From the NCBI GenBank assembly GCA_036510515.1, contig DATCDS010000115.1:1-57815 (forward strand): a DNA stretch of 57,815 bases, written 5' to 3'. A program made the position numbers and the translations under genes. This DNA is from JALYSX01 sp036510515. Its GTDB lineage: Bacteria; Vulcanimicrobiota; Vulcanimicrobiia; Vulcanimicrobiales; Vulcanimicrobiaceae. Of this stretch, positions 50,091-57,302 are shown in pieces. The notes below the pieces were generated by a model. It worked only from the letters and a program-made list of their open reading frames with translations, made no database searches and was not told the DNA's origin. How positions within the stretch are numbered: position 1 is the first letter of the stretch; every line of letters begins with the position of its first letter.

Positions 50091-51101
50091 GTGCGTGTTC
50101 TTCTTGGCATCGTAACGAGCGTCGCCTTTTTCATATTACCTTGCGCGACGTTCGCGCAGCAAACGGCGATGCCGACGCAATCGTCGGTCGAAGCTCAGTC
50201 CGCGCCGGCCGATGAATATTTTGGCCGCTCGGGAGAAAGCGTTTTGGGGATTCGCAATCGCCTCAACGCCTTGGATCAAAAGAGCGACAGCGACATCCTT
50301 TCTCGCGGCACGTCGACCGAACTCGACGATCTGCAAGATGCCGTGCTCGATTGGCAGCAAAAGTACCCGGCCGATCCGTGGATTCCCACGGCGATGGCGC
50401 GTTTGGTTTCCGATTACGCGCGCGCCGGTGACGCCTCCAGCCCGTTTGCAACCGCCACCCTGCGCGTGATGCTGGATCGTTATCCGAATACGCCGCAGAC
50501 GCGCGCGGCGGTCGCGGCGATTGGAAACGAAGCCTCCCCCACGGGAAACAGCGTCCTGCAATCGGCCGTCGCGGATACGGAAGTTCCAACCGTTCCGACC
50601 ACGGACGTTGCAGACGTTGCGGACGTCGCTATCGACCAGACGCCGGTGCTGCCCGAGGCAACCGATCTGCTGGCAACCTCTGCGTGGCAAGCCTTTAATG
50701 CCGGCCGCGCCGACGACGCTTCTTCGGACAGCGTGGCGCCCCAGACGACCGTGGGCGTCGATACGACCGTCGATTCGTCCGGCGACGCCACGGTTGACGG
50801 CGCGGTCATCGACGCGCGCACCGGCGCGCCGATTGCCGGCGCGATCGTCTTCGTCGCTCCCGACAAAGATTCCAACGATGTCACGCAGACGCCGTTTGCC
50901 ACCACCGGCATCGACGGTTCGTTCACCGTCGCGCACGTGCCGATGGGCACCTCGTATTCCATCGGCGACGTCTCGCTGGCCCACGCCGAGTTCGTGGTCG
51001 TTCAACCGCCGCGCGGCAGCGGCTACATCGCCTACCACGGCATCGTCGATGCCGGCAGCGGCACCGGTCAGGCCGGCGTCATTCGCCTCACGTCGGAGTA
51101 G
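50091..51101 (+). CDS. Exported protein with C-terminal carboxypeptidase-regulatory-like domain
   Basis: 336 residues from GTG 50,091, six bases after an AAGGAGG Shine-Dalgarno; an upstream ATG has no such site. Signal peptide (VLLGIVTSVAFFILPCATFA), a helical middle part (residues ~40-150) with a repeated VADVADVAI-like low-complexity stretch near 180, then a regulatory-like beta-sandwich (VDGAVIDARTGAPIAGAIVFV...GIDGSFTVAHVPMGTSY) to the end. Likely periplasmic, carrying the same domain as the TonB receptors here but without plug or barrel. It overlaps leuA's 3' end by 14 bp, convergently. Confidence 0.75.
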   Translation: MRVLLGIVTSVAFFILPCATFAQQTAMPTQSSVEAQSAPADEYFGRSGESVLGIRNRLNALDQKSDSDILSRGTSTELDDLQDAVLDWQQKYPADPWIPTAMARLVSDYARAGDASSPFATATLRVMLDRYPNTPQTRAAVAAIGNEASPTGNSVLQSAVADTEVPTVPTTDVADVADVAIDQTPVLPEATDLLATSAWQAFNAGRADDASSDSVAPQTTVGVDTTVDSSGDATVDGAVIDARTGAPIAGAIVFVAPDKDSNDVTQTPFATTGIDGSFTVAHVPMGTSYSIGDVSLAHAEFVVVQPPRGSGYIAYHGIVDAGSGTGQAGVIRLTSE

Positions 51102-52242
51102 TCAGCGCCGTCGCGAGCCGGCGCAAGTCGGCATCCTGTACGGTGGCCTGCCGCTCGGCACACGCGACGAACGCCGCTTCGAAACGCGCGCGCGTCTCAG
51201 CATCGAGGGTGATGCCCAGACGCGCGACGCGCTCGAAGATCGCGTGCCGTCCCGAGTTGCGTCCTAGTGGAAGCGTGCTGGAACCGCCCACGCTGCGCGG
51301 GTCGACGATCTCGTAGGTCGAGGGCGCTTTGAGGACGCCGTCCTGATGGATGCCCGATTCGTGGGCGAAGGCGTTGGCGCCGACGATCGCCTTATTTTTC
51401 TGAACGTGCATGCGCGTTGCACGGGCGACGGCGCGAGAAATCGTTTGAATTGTCGTTGCGTCGAAGCGCACGTCCGCGCCAAACGCATCGCGGCGCGTCC
51501 GCAGCGCGACGACGACCTCCTCGAGGGCGCAATTGCCGGCGCGCTCCCCTATTCCATTGATCGTGCATTCGATTTGCCGGGCACCCGCGCGCACTGCGGC
51601 CAGTGCGTTGGCCGTCGCCATGCCCAAGTCGTCGTGCGTGTGGACGCTGACGATCGCCTTTTCGATTCCGCTCACGTTCTCGAAGAGGTACGAGACCAAC
51701 AATTCCATTTCACCGGGGGTTGCATATCCGACCGTGTCGGGAACGTTGATCGTCGTCGCACCCGCGGCGATCGCCGCCGAGAAGATGCGCGCGAGGTACG
51801 CGCGATCCGACCGCGTCGCGTCTTCGGCCGAAAACTCGACGTCGTCGCAGAAACGACGGGCGTAGCGCACGGCTTCGACGGCTTGCTGGAGAACGCGTTC
51901 GGGCGTGCTGCGCAACTTGTGTTCGACGTGCACCGGTGAGGTCGCGATAAAGACGTGCACGCGCGGCCGCCGCGCCGCGCCGACGGCCTCGACCGCGCGA
52001 TCGATGTCGGATTCCAGACATCTTGCCAGCGCCGCTATCCGCGCCGTCTTTGCAACGGCGGCGATTTGAACGACGCTCCGCGCAACCGTGGGCGAGGCCG
52101 CCGGGAAGCCGGCTTCGATCGTGTCCACGCCCGAGGTATCGAGCATGCGAGCGATCCGCAAGCGGGCCGCCGGGGTCATCGTCGCGCCGGGCGATTGTTC
52201 GCCGTCGCGCAGGGTGGTGTCGAAGATCTCGATTGCGTGCAT
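51088..52242 (-). CDS. leuA: 2-Isopropylmalate synthase, catalytic part only
   Basis: 384 residues of HMGL-like TIM barrel: FDTTLRDGEQSPGA at 7-20, EAGFPAASP near 43, VHTHDDLGMATANAL near 200 (metal-binding His-x-His) and GERAGNCALEEVV near 235, plus the NAFAHESGIHQDG subdomain near 300. It condenses acetyl-CoA with 2-oxoisovalerate, committing carbon to leucine. It stops well short of the roughly 500-residue family average and lacks the C-terminal leucine-binding regulatory domain. Homocitrate or citramalate synthase are alternatives, but the Leu-rich leader peptide and terminator upstream favour leuA. It is divergent from the ilv operon. Confidence 0.88.
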   Translation of the reverse strand: MHAIEIFDTTLRDGEQSPGATMTPAARLRIARMLDTSGVDTIEAGFPAASPTVARSVVQIAAVAKTARIAALARCLESDIDRAVEAVGAARRPRVHVFIATSPVHVEHKLRSTPERVLQQAVEAVRYARRFCDDVEFSAEDATRSDRAYLARIFSAAIAAGATTINVPDTVGYATPGEMELLVSYLFENVSGIEKAIVSVHTHDDLGMATANALAAVRAGARQIECTINGIGERAGNCALEEVVVALRTRRDAFGADVRFDATTIQTISRAVARATRMHVQKNKAIVGANAFAHESGIHQDGVLKAPSTYEIVDPRSVGGSSTLPLGRNSGRHAIFERVARLGITLDAETRARFEAAFVACAERQATVQDADLRRLATALTTPT

Positions 52243-52265
52243 TGGTCCCTCGATGCTGGATAACT

Positions 52266-52296
52266 AAAAAGCCCCCGCCGGATCGGCGGGGGCTTT
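52266..52296 (-). terminator. Attenuator terminator between leu leader peptide and leuA
   Basis: On the minus strand a 13-bp stem (52,284-52,296 with 52,268-52,280, loop ATC) is followed by TTTTTAGTTA, a strong intrinsic terminator. It lies between the leader peptide stop (52,318) and the leuA start (52,242). Its arms are nearly identical to the terminator before ilvB. Confidence 0.9.
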
Positions 52297-52317
52297 GCGG
52301 GTGAATCTCTTCGATCT

Positions 52318-52398
52318 CTACGCAGCAGCCATCCGGCACCGATCCGCAATGGAAAGGCGAGCGAGGAGAAGCGTAAGGAGGCAGAGGTCGCGCTGCAT
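52318..52398 (-). CDS. leuL: Leu-rich leader peptide of the leuA attenuator
   Basis: A 26-codon minus-strand frame (ATG 52,398, TAG 52,318-52,320) has seven Leu among its first fifteen residues (MQRDLCLLTLLLARL), encoded by clustered CTC/CTT codons. Its position just after a promoter and just before an intrinsic terminator and leuA is that of a leader peptide. Ribosome stalling for lack of Leu-tRNA would favour read-through into leuA. The 5' UTR is only about 5 nt, so translation may be leaderless. This gene name is by analogy. Confidence 0.8.
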   Translation of the reverse strand: MQRDLCLLTLLLARLSIADRCRMAAA

Positions 52399-52410
52399 AA
52401 AGTGTTGCCT

Positions 52411-52439
52411 ACCATAGCAAGTCGCGACGCGCGCGTCAA
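52411..52439 (-). promoter_or_regulatory. leu promoter (sigma-70 type)
   Basis: Minus-strand TTGACG (52,434-52,439) and TATGGT (52,411-52,416) are separated by exactly 17 bp. Initiation about 6-7 bp downstream would be a few bases before the leader peptide ATG at 52,398. The -35 box lies 20 bp from the divergent ilv -35 box. Confidence 0.75.
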
Positions 52440-52459
52440 CCCGCGCCGAGACCTCGAGG

Positions 52460-52488
52460 TTGACACGGGTAGCGGGCTGTGGTACCTT
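52460..52488 (+). promoter_or_regulatory. ilv promoter (sigma-70 type)
   Basis: TTGACA (52,460-52,465) and TACCTT (52,483-52,488) are separated by 17 bp. Initiation near 52,495 would leave only about 4 nt before the leader ATG at 52,499. It mirrors the divergent leu promoter; the 20 bp between the two -35 boxes could host a shared regulator. Confidence 0.75.
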
Positions 52489-52498
52489 CGTCTCCAAC

Positions 52499-52576
52499 AT
52501 GTCACGCCTCGTTCTTACGCTCGTAGTTCTTATCGGCGGTCCGCCTGCGGATCGGCTGTGGATGGCTACTGCGTAA
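52499..52576 (+). CDS. ilvL: Leu/Val/Ile-rich leader peptide of the ilv operon attenuator
   Basis: A 25-codon frame (ATG 52,499, TAA 52,574-52,576) begins MSRLVLTLVVLIGGPP: four Leu, three Val, one Ile and one Thr in residues 4-12, then a GGPP turn much like the known IlvL style. A 14-bp terminator follows 23 bp after the stop. CGGCGG at 52,534-52,539 can pair with CCGCCG (52,608-52,613) of the terminator arm, a possible antiterminator. The near-absence of a 5' UTR and of any Shine-Dalgarno suggests leaderless translation. Confidence 0.82.
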   Translation: MSRLVLTLVVLIGGPPADRLWMATA

Positions 52577-52599
52577 ACGACGAGACATCGTCAGAACCG

Positions 52600-52639
52600 C
52601 GAAGCCCCCGCCGATCCGGCGGGGGCTTCGTTTTTTTTT
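52600..52639 (+). terminator. Attenuator terminator upstream of ilvB
   Basis: A 14-bp perfect stem (52,600-52,613 with 52,617-52,630, loop ATC) is followed by nine T (52,631-52,639), ending 12 bp before the ilvB ATG. It is a textbook intrinsic terminator located to be controlled by the leader peptide. Confidence 0.93.
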
Positions 52640-52651
52640 ACCGGGGGTTGG

Positions 52652-54358
52652 ATGATCTGCGAACGAGCCGAACGTAATGGCGCACGCATCGTGCTGGACG
52701 AACTGCACGAGCTTGGTGTCGAGGTCGTGTTCGGATATCCGGGCGGGGCCATCATGCCGTTGCACGACGCGTTCTTCGGTCACAGCGTGCGTCACGTGCT
52801 GGTGCGCCACGAAGCTGCCGCCGCGTTTGCCGCAGGGGGATATGCTCGGGCGACCGGGCGAGTTGGCGTCTGCGTAGCGACCTCGGGTCCGGGCGCGACC
52901 AACCTGATCACCGGCATCGTCGATGCCATGACCGACAGCGTACCGCTGGTGGCCATTACCGGCCAAGTTCGGACAGACCTGATGGGCACGGATGCGTTTC
53001 AAGAAGCCGACATTGCCGGGATGGCCACGGCGATCACGCGCCGTGTCTTCGTCGTGCGCGAGCTGGCGCAGCTGGCCCCGATCCTGCGCTCGGCGTTTGC
53101 CATCGCGGGCGGAGCGCGGCCCGGGCCGGTGCTCGTCGACGTCCCCAGCGATATCCTCAAAGCGATCGAAACGCCCGAAGGCGCGCAACGCGCGCGTGCC
53201 CCACGTCCGCACCGCGCTCGTCGCGTGCCCAAGGCCGATCCATCGGCGATCGCCGCGGCCGTGGAACGCATCCGTCAGGCCAAGAATCCCGTCGCAATCG
53301 TCGGCGGCGGTGCGCGAACCAGCAACGCGGTCGCATCGTATCGCGAGTTTTGTGCCCTGCTGGGACTACCGCATGCCGCCACCATCAACGGTTTGGGCGC
53401 GCCCGCGCCGGGCGACGAGACGTTCTTGGGCATGCTGGGCATGCACGGTTGGAAAGCCGCCAACCTCGCGGTCGCGCGCGCCGACGTCGTGCTGGGGCTG
53501 GGGATGCGCTTCGACGACCGCGTCACCGGACCGCCGGAGAAATTTGCAACCCAAGCGTCGATCGTCCATGCCGACATCGACGCGTCGGAGTTCAACAAGA
53601 TCGTGCCCGCCGATATCGCGCTACACGGAGACTTGGACGAGACGCTGACAGAACTCACGCGCGCCCTGCGCGCGGCCGGCGTCCCTCGCTTCGACGCATG
53701 GGCGTCCGAGGCGCGCGGCCTGGGGTCCTCGCTGCCGCGCGATCGCGCTCGCGCCGGACGCTTGAGCGCCACCGACGTGCTCGACGCGCTCTTTGAAATG
53801 GCTCCGCCGGATTCGGTCTTTACGACCGACGTCGGCCAGCACCAGATGTGGGCCGCGCAGCGCGTGCGCCCTTCGCACCCGCGCAACTTCCTGACCTCGG
53901 CGAGTTTGGGCGCGATGGGATTCGGCTTTCCGGCCGCGATCGGCGCGTGCTTCGCACGCCCGGGTACCCCGGTCTTTGCCATCGTGGGCGACGGTGGCTT
54001 TCAAATGTCGATGGCCGAACTTGCAACCGTGCGGCGCTACGAGGTTCCCGTCAAGATCGTGCTGATCGACAACCGTAATCTCGGCATGGTTCGGCAATGG
54101 CAAGAGCTGTTTTACGACGCGCGCTACTCCGCGACCAACCTGAGCGACAACCCGGAGTTCGCAACGATCGCTTCGGCCTACGAAATCGCCGCCGAAGTGC
54201 TCGACGATCCCGCGCACACCGCGCGGGTCCTGCGCCGCTTCATCGACACGCGGGGGCCGATGCTGCTGCATTGCCGCTGTTATCCCGACGAAAACGTTTG
54301 GCCGATGGTGCCGGCGGGTGCGGCGATGGACACGATGATGGAAGAGGCGCGCTCGTGA
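52652..54358 (+). CDS. ilvB: Acetolactate synthase large (catalytic) subunit
   Basis: 568 residues. ThDP-enzyme layout: N-terminal domain with the catalytic Glu54 (VRHEAAAAFAAGGYAR), VFGYPGGAIMPLHDA at 26-40, TSGPGATNLITG, a central FAD-binding-type domain, and the C-terminal ThDP motif GDGGFQMSM...NRNLGMVRQWQELFY. It joins two pyruvates (or pyruvate and 2-oxobutyrate), the first common step to valine, leucine and isoleucine. First structural gene of ilvB-N-C-D-E; its stop overlaps the small-subunit start (GTGA). Expression is probably set by the upstream attenuator. Confidence 0.97.
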   Translation: MICERAERNGARIVLDELHELGVEVVFGYPGGAIMPLHDAFFGHSVRHVLVRHEAAAAFAAGGYARATGRVGVCVATSGPGATNLITGIVDAMTDSVPLVAITGQVRTDLMGTDAFQEADIAGMATAITRRVFVVRELAQLAPILRSAFAIAGGARPGPVLVDVPSDILKAIETPEGAQRARAPRPHRARRVPKADPSAIAAAVERIRQAKNPVAIVGGGARTSNAVASYREFCALLGLPHAATINGLGAPAPGDETFLGMLGMHGWKAANLAVARADVVLGLGMRFDDRVTGPPEKFATQASIVHADIDASEFNKIVPADIALHGDLDETLTELTRALRAAGVPRFDAWASEARGLGSSLPRDRARAGRLSATDVLDALFEMAPPDSVFTTDVGQHQMWAAQRVRPSHPRNFLTSASLGAMGFGFPAAIGACFARPGTPVFAIVGDGGFQMSMAELATVRRYEVPVKIVLIDNRNLGMVRQWQELFYDARYSATNLSDNPEFATIASAYEIAAEVLDDPAHTARVLRRFIDTRGPMLLHCRCYPDENVWPMVPAGAAMDTMMEEARS

Positions 54359-54585
54359 CCTCAACCTTTGCTTTTCACGACGAGCGCAATATCGCGCGAA
54401 TCATCAACCTCGGATTGCGACTGGGCTGTTCGTGCACGCGGTTCTTCGCCCAACGCAACGATTCGAGATACGAGGTTCAAGTGGACTTCGACGGGCCGGG
54501 CGACGCTTTGCGCCGCTTGAGCGCCCAACTCAAGAAACTCACTCACGACGACAAGGAGACCTTTGGTGAACGTCCTGTACGATAA
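54355..54585 (+). CDS. ilvN: Short acetolactate synthase regulatory subunit (ACT domain)
   Basis: From GTG 54,355, overlapping the ilvB stop, this frame gives 76 residues: an ACT-like fold (FHDERNIARIINLGLRLGC, YEVQVDFDGPGDALRRLSAQLKKL). It is much shorter than the usual 160-residue IlvN/IlvH and closer in size to IlvM, so it probably lacks the C-terminal half. It would stabilise and possibly regulate IlvB. Its last 20 bp overlap the ilvC start region. The typical valine-binding glycine motif is not obvious, so feedback may be weak. Confidence 0.8.
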   Translation: MTSTFAFHDERNIARIINLGLRLGCSCTRFFAQRNDSRYEVQVDFDGPGDALRRLSAQLKKLTHDDKETFGERPVR

Positions 54586-55603
54586 CGACGCGACGCCCGC
54601 GAAACTGAGCGACAAGACCATCGCGATCATCGGCTACGGCAGCCAGGGACGCGCGCACGCGCTCAACCTGCGCGACTCCGGACATGCGGTGGTCGTGGGC
54701 TTGCGGCCGGGCTCGAGTACCTATAACGCGGTTCGCGAGGACGGCCTGGAGGCGGCCAGCATCGAGGACGCCGCGTCGCGCGGCGACGTCGTGATGATCT
54801 TGGCCCCCGACGAAACCCAGCGAACGCTCTACGCGCGATCGATTCAAGAACATCTCAAGCCCGGCGTGTACTTAGCGTTCGCCCACGGCTTCGCGATTCA
54901 TTACGGTGCCATCGATCCACCCAAGTCCGCCAACGTCTTCTTGGTCGCGCCCAAGAGTCCCGGACGCTTGGTGCGTTCGGAGTACCAGATCGGACGCGGC
55001 GTGCCGTGCTTGATCGGCGTCCATGCGGACCCGTCGGGCGACACGCGCGAGGTGGCGCTGGCCTACGCCAGCGCGATCGGCGGCGGCCGCGCGGCCATCT
55101 TGGAGACGACCTTTCGCGAAGAGACCGAAACCGATCTGTTCGGCGAACAAGCCGTGCTGTGCGGCGGAACGTCCGCGCTGGTGCAGGCGGGATTCGAGAC
55201 CCTCGTCGAAGCGGGCTACGAGCCGGAGATGGCCTACTTCGAATGTTTGCACGAACTCAAACTGATCGTCGACCTAATGTACGAACGTGGCCTGGGCGGC
55301 ATGCGTGCGGGCATCAGCAACACTGCCGAGTACGGCGATTACACGCGCGGGTCGCGAATCGTCGACGATCGCACCAAGGCGGCGATGCGGCAGATCCTCA
55401 CGGAAATCCAGGATGGGACGTTCGCCGCACAGTGGATGACCGAACACGCCGAGGGTGACGTCGCGTTCAACGCGATGCGTCGCGAGCAGGCGTCGCATCC
55501 GATCGAGCGCGTCGGCAACGAACTGCGCGACATGATGCCGTGGCTGCGCAAGGAGCGCTCGCCGTCGGTCCCCACCGACGAGCTCAAGTTCCGGGTCTGT
55601 TGA
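54566..55603 (+). CDS. ilvC: Ketol-acid reductoisomerase (class I)
   Basis: 345 residues from GTG 54,566, seven bases after an AAGGAG site (a TTG 3 bp earlier is the alternative). Rossmann motif IIGYGSQGRAHALNLRDSGH, then the knotted helical domain with FGEQAVLCGGTSALVQAGFETLVEAGYEPEMAYFECLHELKLIVDL. It isomerises and reduces acetolactate with NAD(P)H and Mg2+. Length and the single knotted domain place it in class I. It overlaps ilvN and stops 7 bp before ilvD. Confidence 0.97.
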   Translation: MNVLYDNDATPAKLSDKTIAIIGYGSQGRAHALNLRDSGHAVVVGLRPGSSTYNAVREDGLEAASIEDAASRGDVVMILAPDETQRTLYARSIQEHLKPGVYLAFAHGFAIHYGAIDPPKSANVFLVAPKSPGRLVRSEYQIGRGVPCLIGVHADPSGDTREVALAYASAIGGGRAAILETTFREETETDLFGEQAVLCGGTSALVQAGFETLVEAGYEPEMAYFECLHELKLIVDLMYERGLGGMRAGISNTAEYGDYTRGSRIVDDRTKAAMRQILTEIQDGTFAAQWMTEHAEGDVAFNAMRREQASHPIERVGNELRDMMPWLRKERSPSVPTDELKFRVC

Positions 55604-55610
55604 GGAATCG

Positions 55611-57302
55611 GTGAGCGCATCTTCGAACGGGCGCCGCAGCGCCGCGATCACGCAAGGTCCGCAACGAGCGGCCGCCCGCGCGATGTTCAAGGCGATCGGC
55701 TTCACGGACGAGGATCTAGCCAAACCGATGGTCGGCATCGCCAATACCTGGACGGAGACGATGCCGTGCGGCTACCATCTGCGTGAGTTGGCCGAGCACG
55801 TCAAGGCGGGCGTCCGCGCTGCCGGCGGGACGCCGATGGAGTTTAATACCATCGCGATCAGCGACGGCATTACGATGGGCACGCAAGGGATGAAGGCGTC
55901 GCTGGTCAGCCGCGAGGTGATCGCCGACTCGATCGAACTTTGCGGACACGGCTATCTGTTCGATGCGATGATCGCGTTGGTCGGCTGCGATAAGACGATT
56001 CCGGCGGCGGCGATGGCGTTCGCGCGCCTGGATATCCCGTCGCTGGTGCTCTACGGCGGACCGATCGCTCCCGGAAAACTCGACGGCAAAGATCTGACCA
56101 TCGTCGAGGTGTTCGAAGCGATCGGCGCGCACGGCGTGGGAGCGATCGACGACGCGCAGCTCAAGCGCGTCGAGGATCGCGCGTGTCCGGGTGCCGGCGC
56201 GTGCGGCGGCCAGTTCACCGCCAACACGATGGCGATGGCGCTGGAGATGCTGGGCATCTCGCCGTTGGGCAGCTCGAGCGTTGGCGCGACCGATCCGCGA
56301 CGTATCGATTTGGGTAAGCGTGTCGGCGAACTGGTGATGAAGATGTACGCTGAGGATCAAAAACCCAGCGATCTGATGACGCGCGACGCCTTCGAAAATG
56401 CCATTGCGATGGTCGCGGGAACCGGCGGATCGACCAACGCGGTACTGCACCTGATCGCCATCGCACGCGAAGCCGGCATCGAGCTGACGCTCGAAGACTT
56501 CGATCGTATCAGCCGTCATACGCCGGTCATTGCCGATCTGCGCCCGGGTGGAACCTACGTCGCGCTGGATGTCGAAACCGCCGGCGGAACGGCGCTCATC
56601 GCCAAACGCCTGATCGATGGAAACCTCGTGCACGGCGACGCGCCGGCACCGGGCGGCGGAACGATGGCACAAGCGGCCGCGCACGCGCAAGAATCGCCCG
56701 ACCAGCGCGTGATCGCCACCGCCGAGAAACCGTTCAAGCCCGAAGGCGGCCTAGGCATCCTCCGCGGCACGCTGGCGCCCAACGGCGGCGTGCTCAAGTT
56801 CGCGGGCTTCACGCGCAAGGAACATCGGGGCCCGGCGCGCGTCTTCGATTGTGAGGAAGACGCGATGGCGGCGGTGATGGAGGGACGCATCGAACGCGGC
56901 GACGTTCTGGTCATCCGCTACGAGGGTCCAAAAGGCGGCCCGGGCATGCGCGAGATGTTAGGCGTCACCGGCGCGATCTACGGCGCGGGCATGGCCGACG
57001 ACGTGGCGTTGATTACCGATGGGCGCTTTAGCGGCGGGACGCGCGGCATGATGATCGGTCACGTCGCCCCCGAAGCAGCCGAAGGCGGCCCGATCGCCGC
57101 GGTTCGCGACGGCGACATCATCTCGATCGACGTTCCGTCTCGCCGGCTCGACATCGAATTAGACGCGGCAACCATCGCGCAGCGCATGACCGGCTGGAAA
57201 CGCCCGCCCGCGCGTTTCCCTAGCGGCGTCTTCGCTAAGTACGTCGCGCTGGTGACGGGGGCCGAACACGGCGCCGTAACGGTCGCGGATCCGAAACGAT
57301 GA
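55611..57302 (+). CDS. ilvD: Dihydroxy-acid dehydratase
   Basis: 563 residues from GTG 55,611. IlvD/Edd family motifs: ANTWTETMPCGYHL near 44-57, LVGCDKTIPAAAMA near 123, DRACPGAGACGGQFTANTM near 188-205 (cluster and Mg ligands) and the C-terminal GRFSGGTRGMMIGHVAPEA. It dehydrates 2,3-dihydroxy acids to 2-oxo acids, using an iron-sulfur cluster. Its stop overlaps ilvE (ATGA), so the ilv genes are translationally chained. Confidence 0.97.
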   Translation: MSASSNGRRSAAITQGPQRAAARAMFKAIGFTDEDLAKPMVGIANTWTETMPCGYHLRELAEHVKAGVRAAGGTPMEFNTIAISDGITMGTQGMKASLVSREVIADSIELCGHGYLFDAMIALVGCDKTIPAAAMAFARLDIPSLVLYGGPIAPGKLDGKDLTIVEVFEAIGAHGVGAIDDAQLKRVEDRACPGAGACGGQFTANTMAMALEMLGISPLGSSSVGATDPRRIDLGKRVGELVMKMYAEDQKPSDLMTRDAFENAIAMVAGTGGSTNAVLHLIAIAREAGIELTLEDFDRISRHTPVIADLRPGGTYVALDVETAGGTALIAKRLIDGNLVHGDAPAPGGGTMAQAAAHAQESPDQRVIATAEKPFKPEGGLGILRGTLAPNGGVLKFAGFTRKEHRGPARVFDCEEDAMAAVMEGRIERGDVLVIRYEGPKGGPGMREMLGVTGAIYGAGMADDVALITDGRFSGGTRGMMIGHVAPEAAEGGPIAAVRDGDIISIDVPSRRLDIELDAATIAQRMTGWKRPPARFPSGVFAKYVALVTGAEHGAVTVADPKR

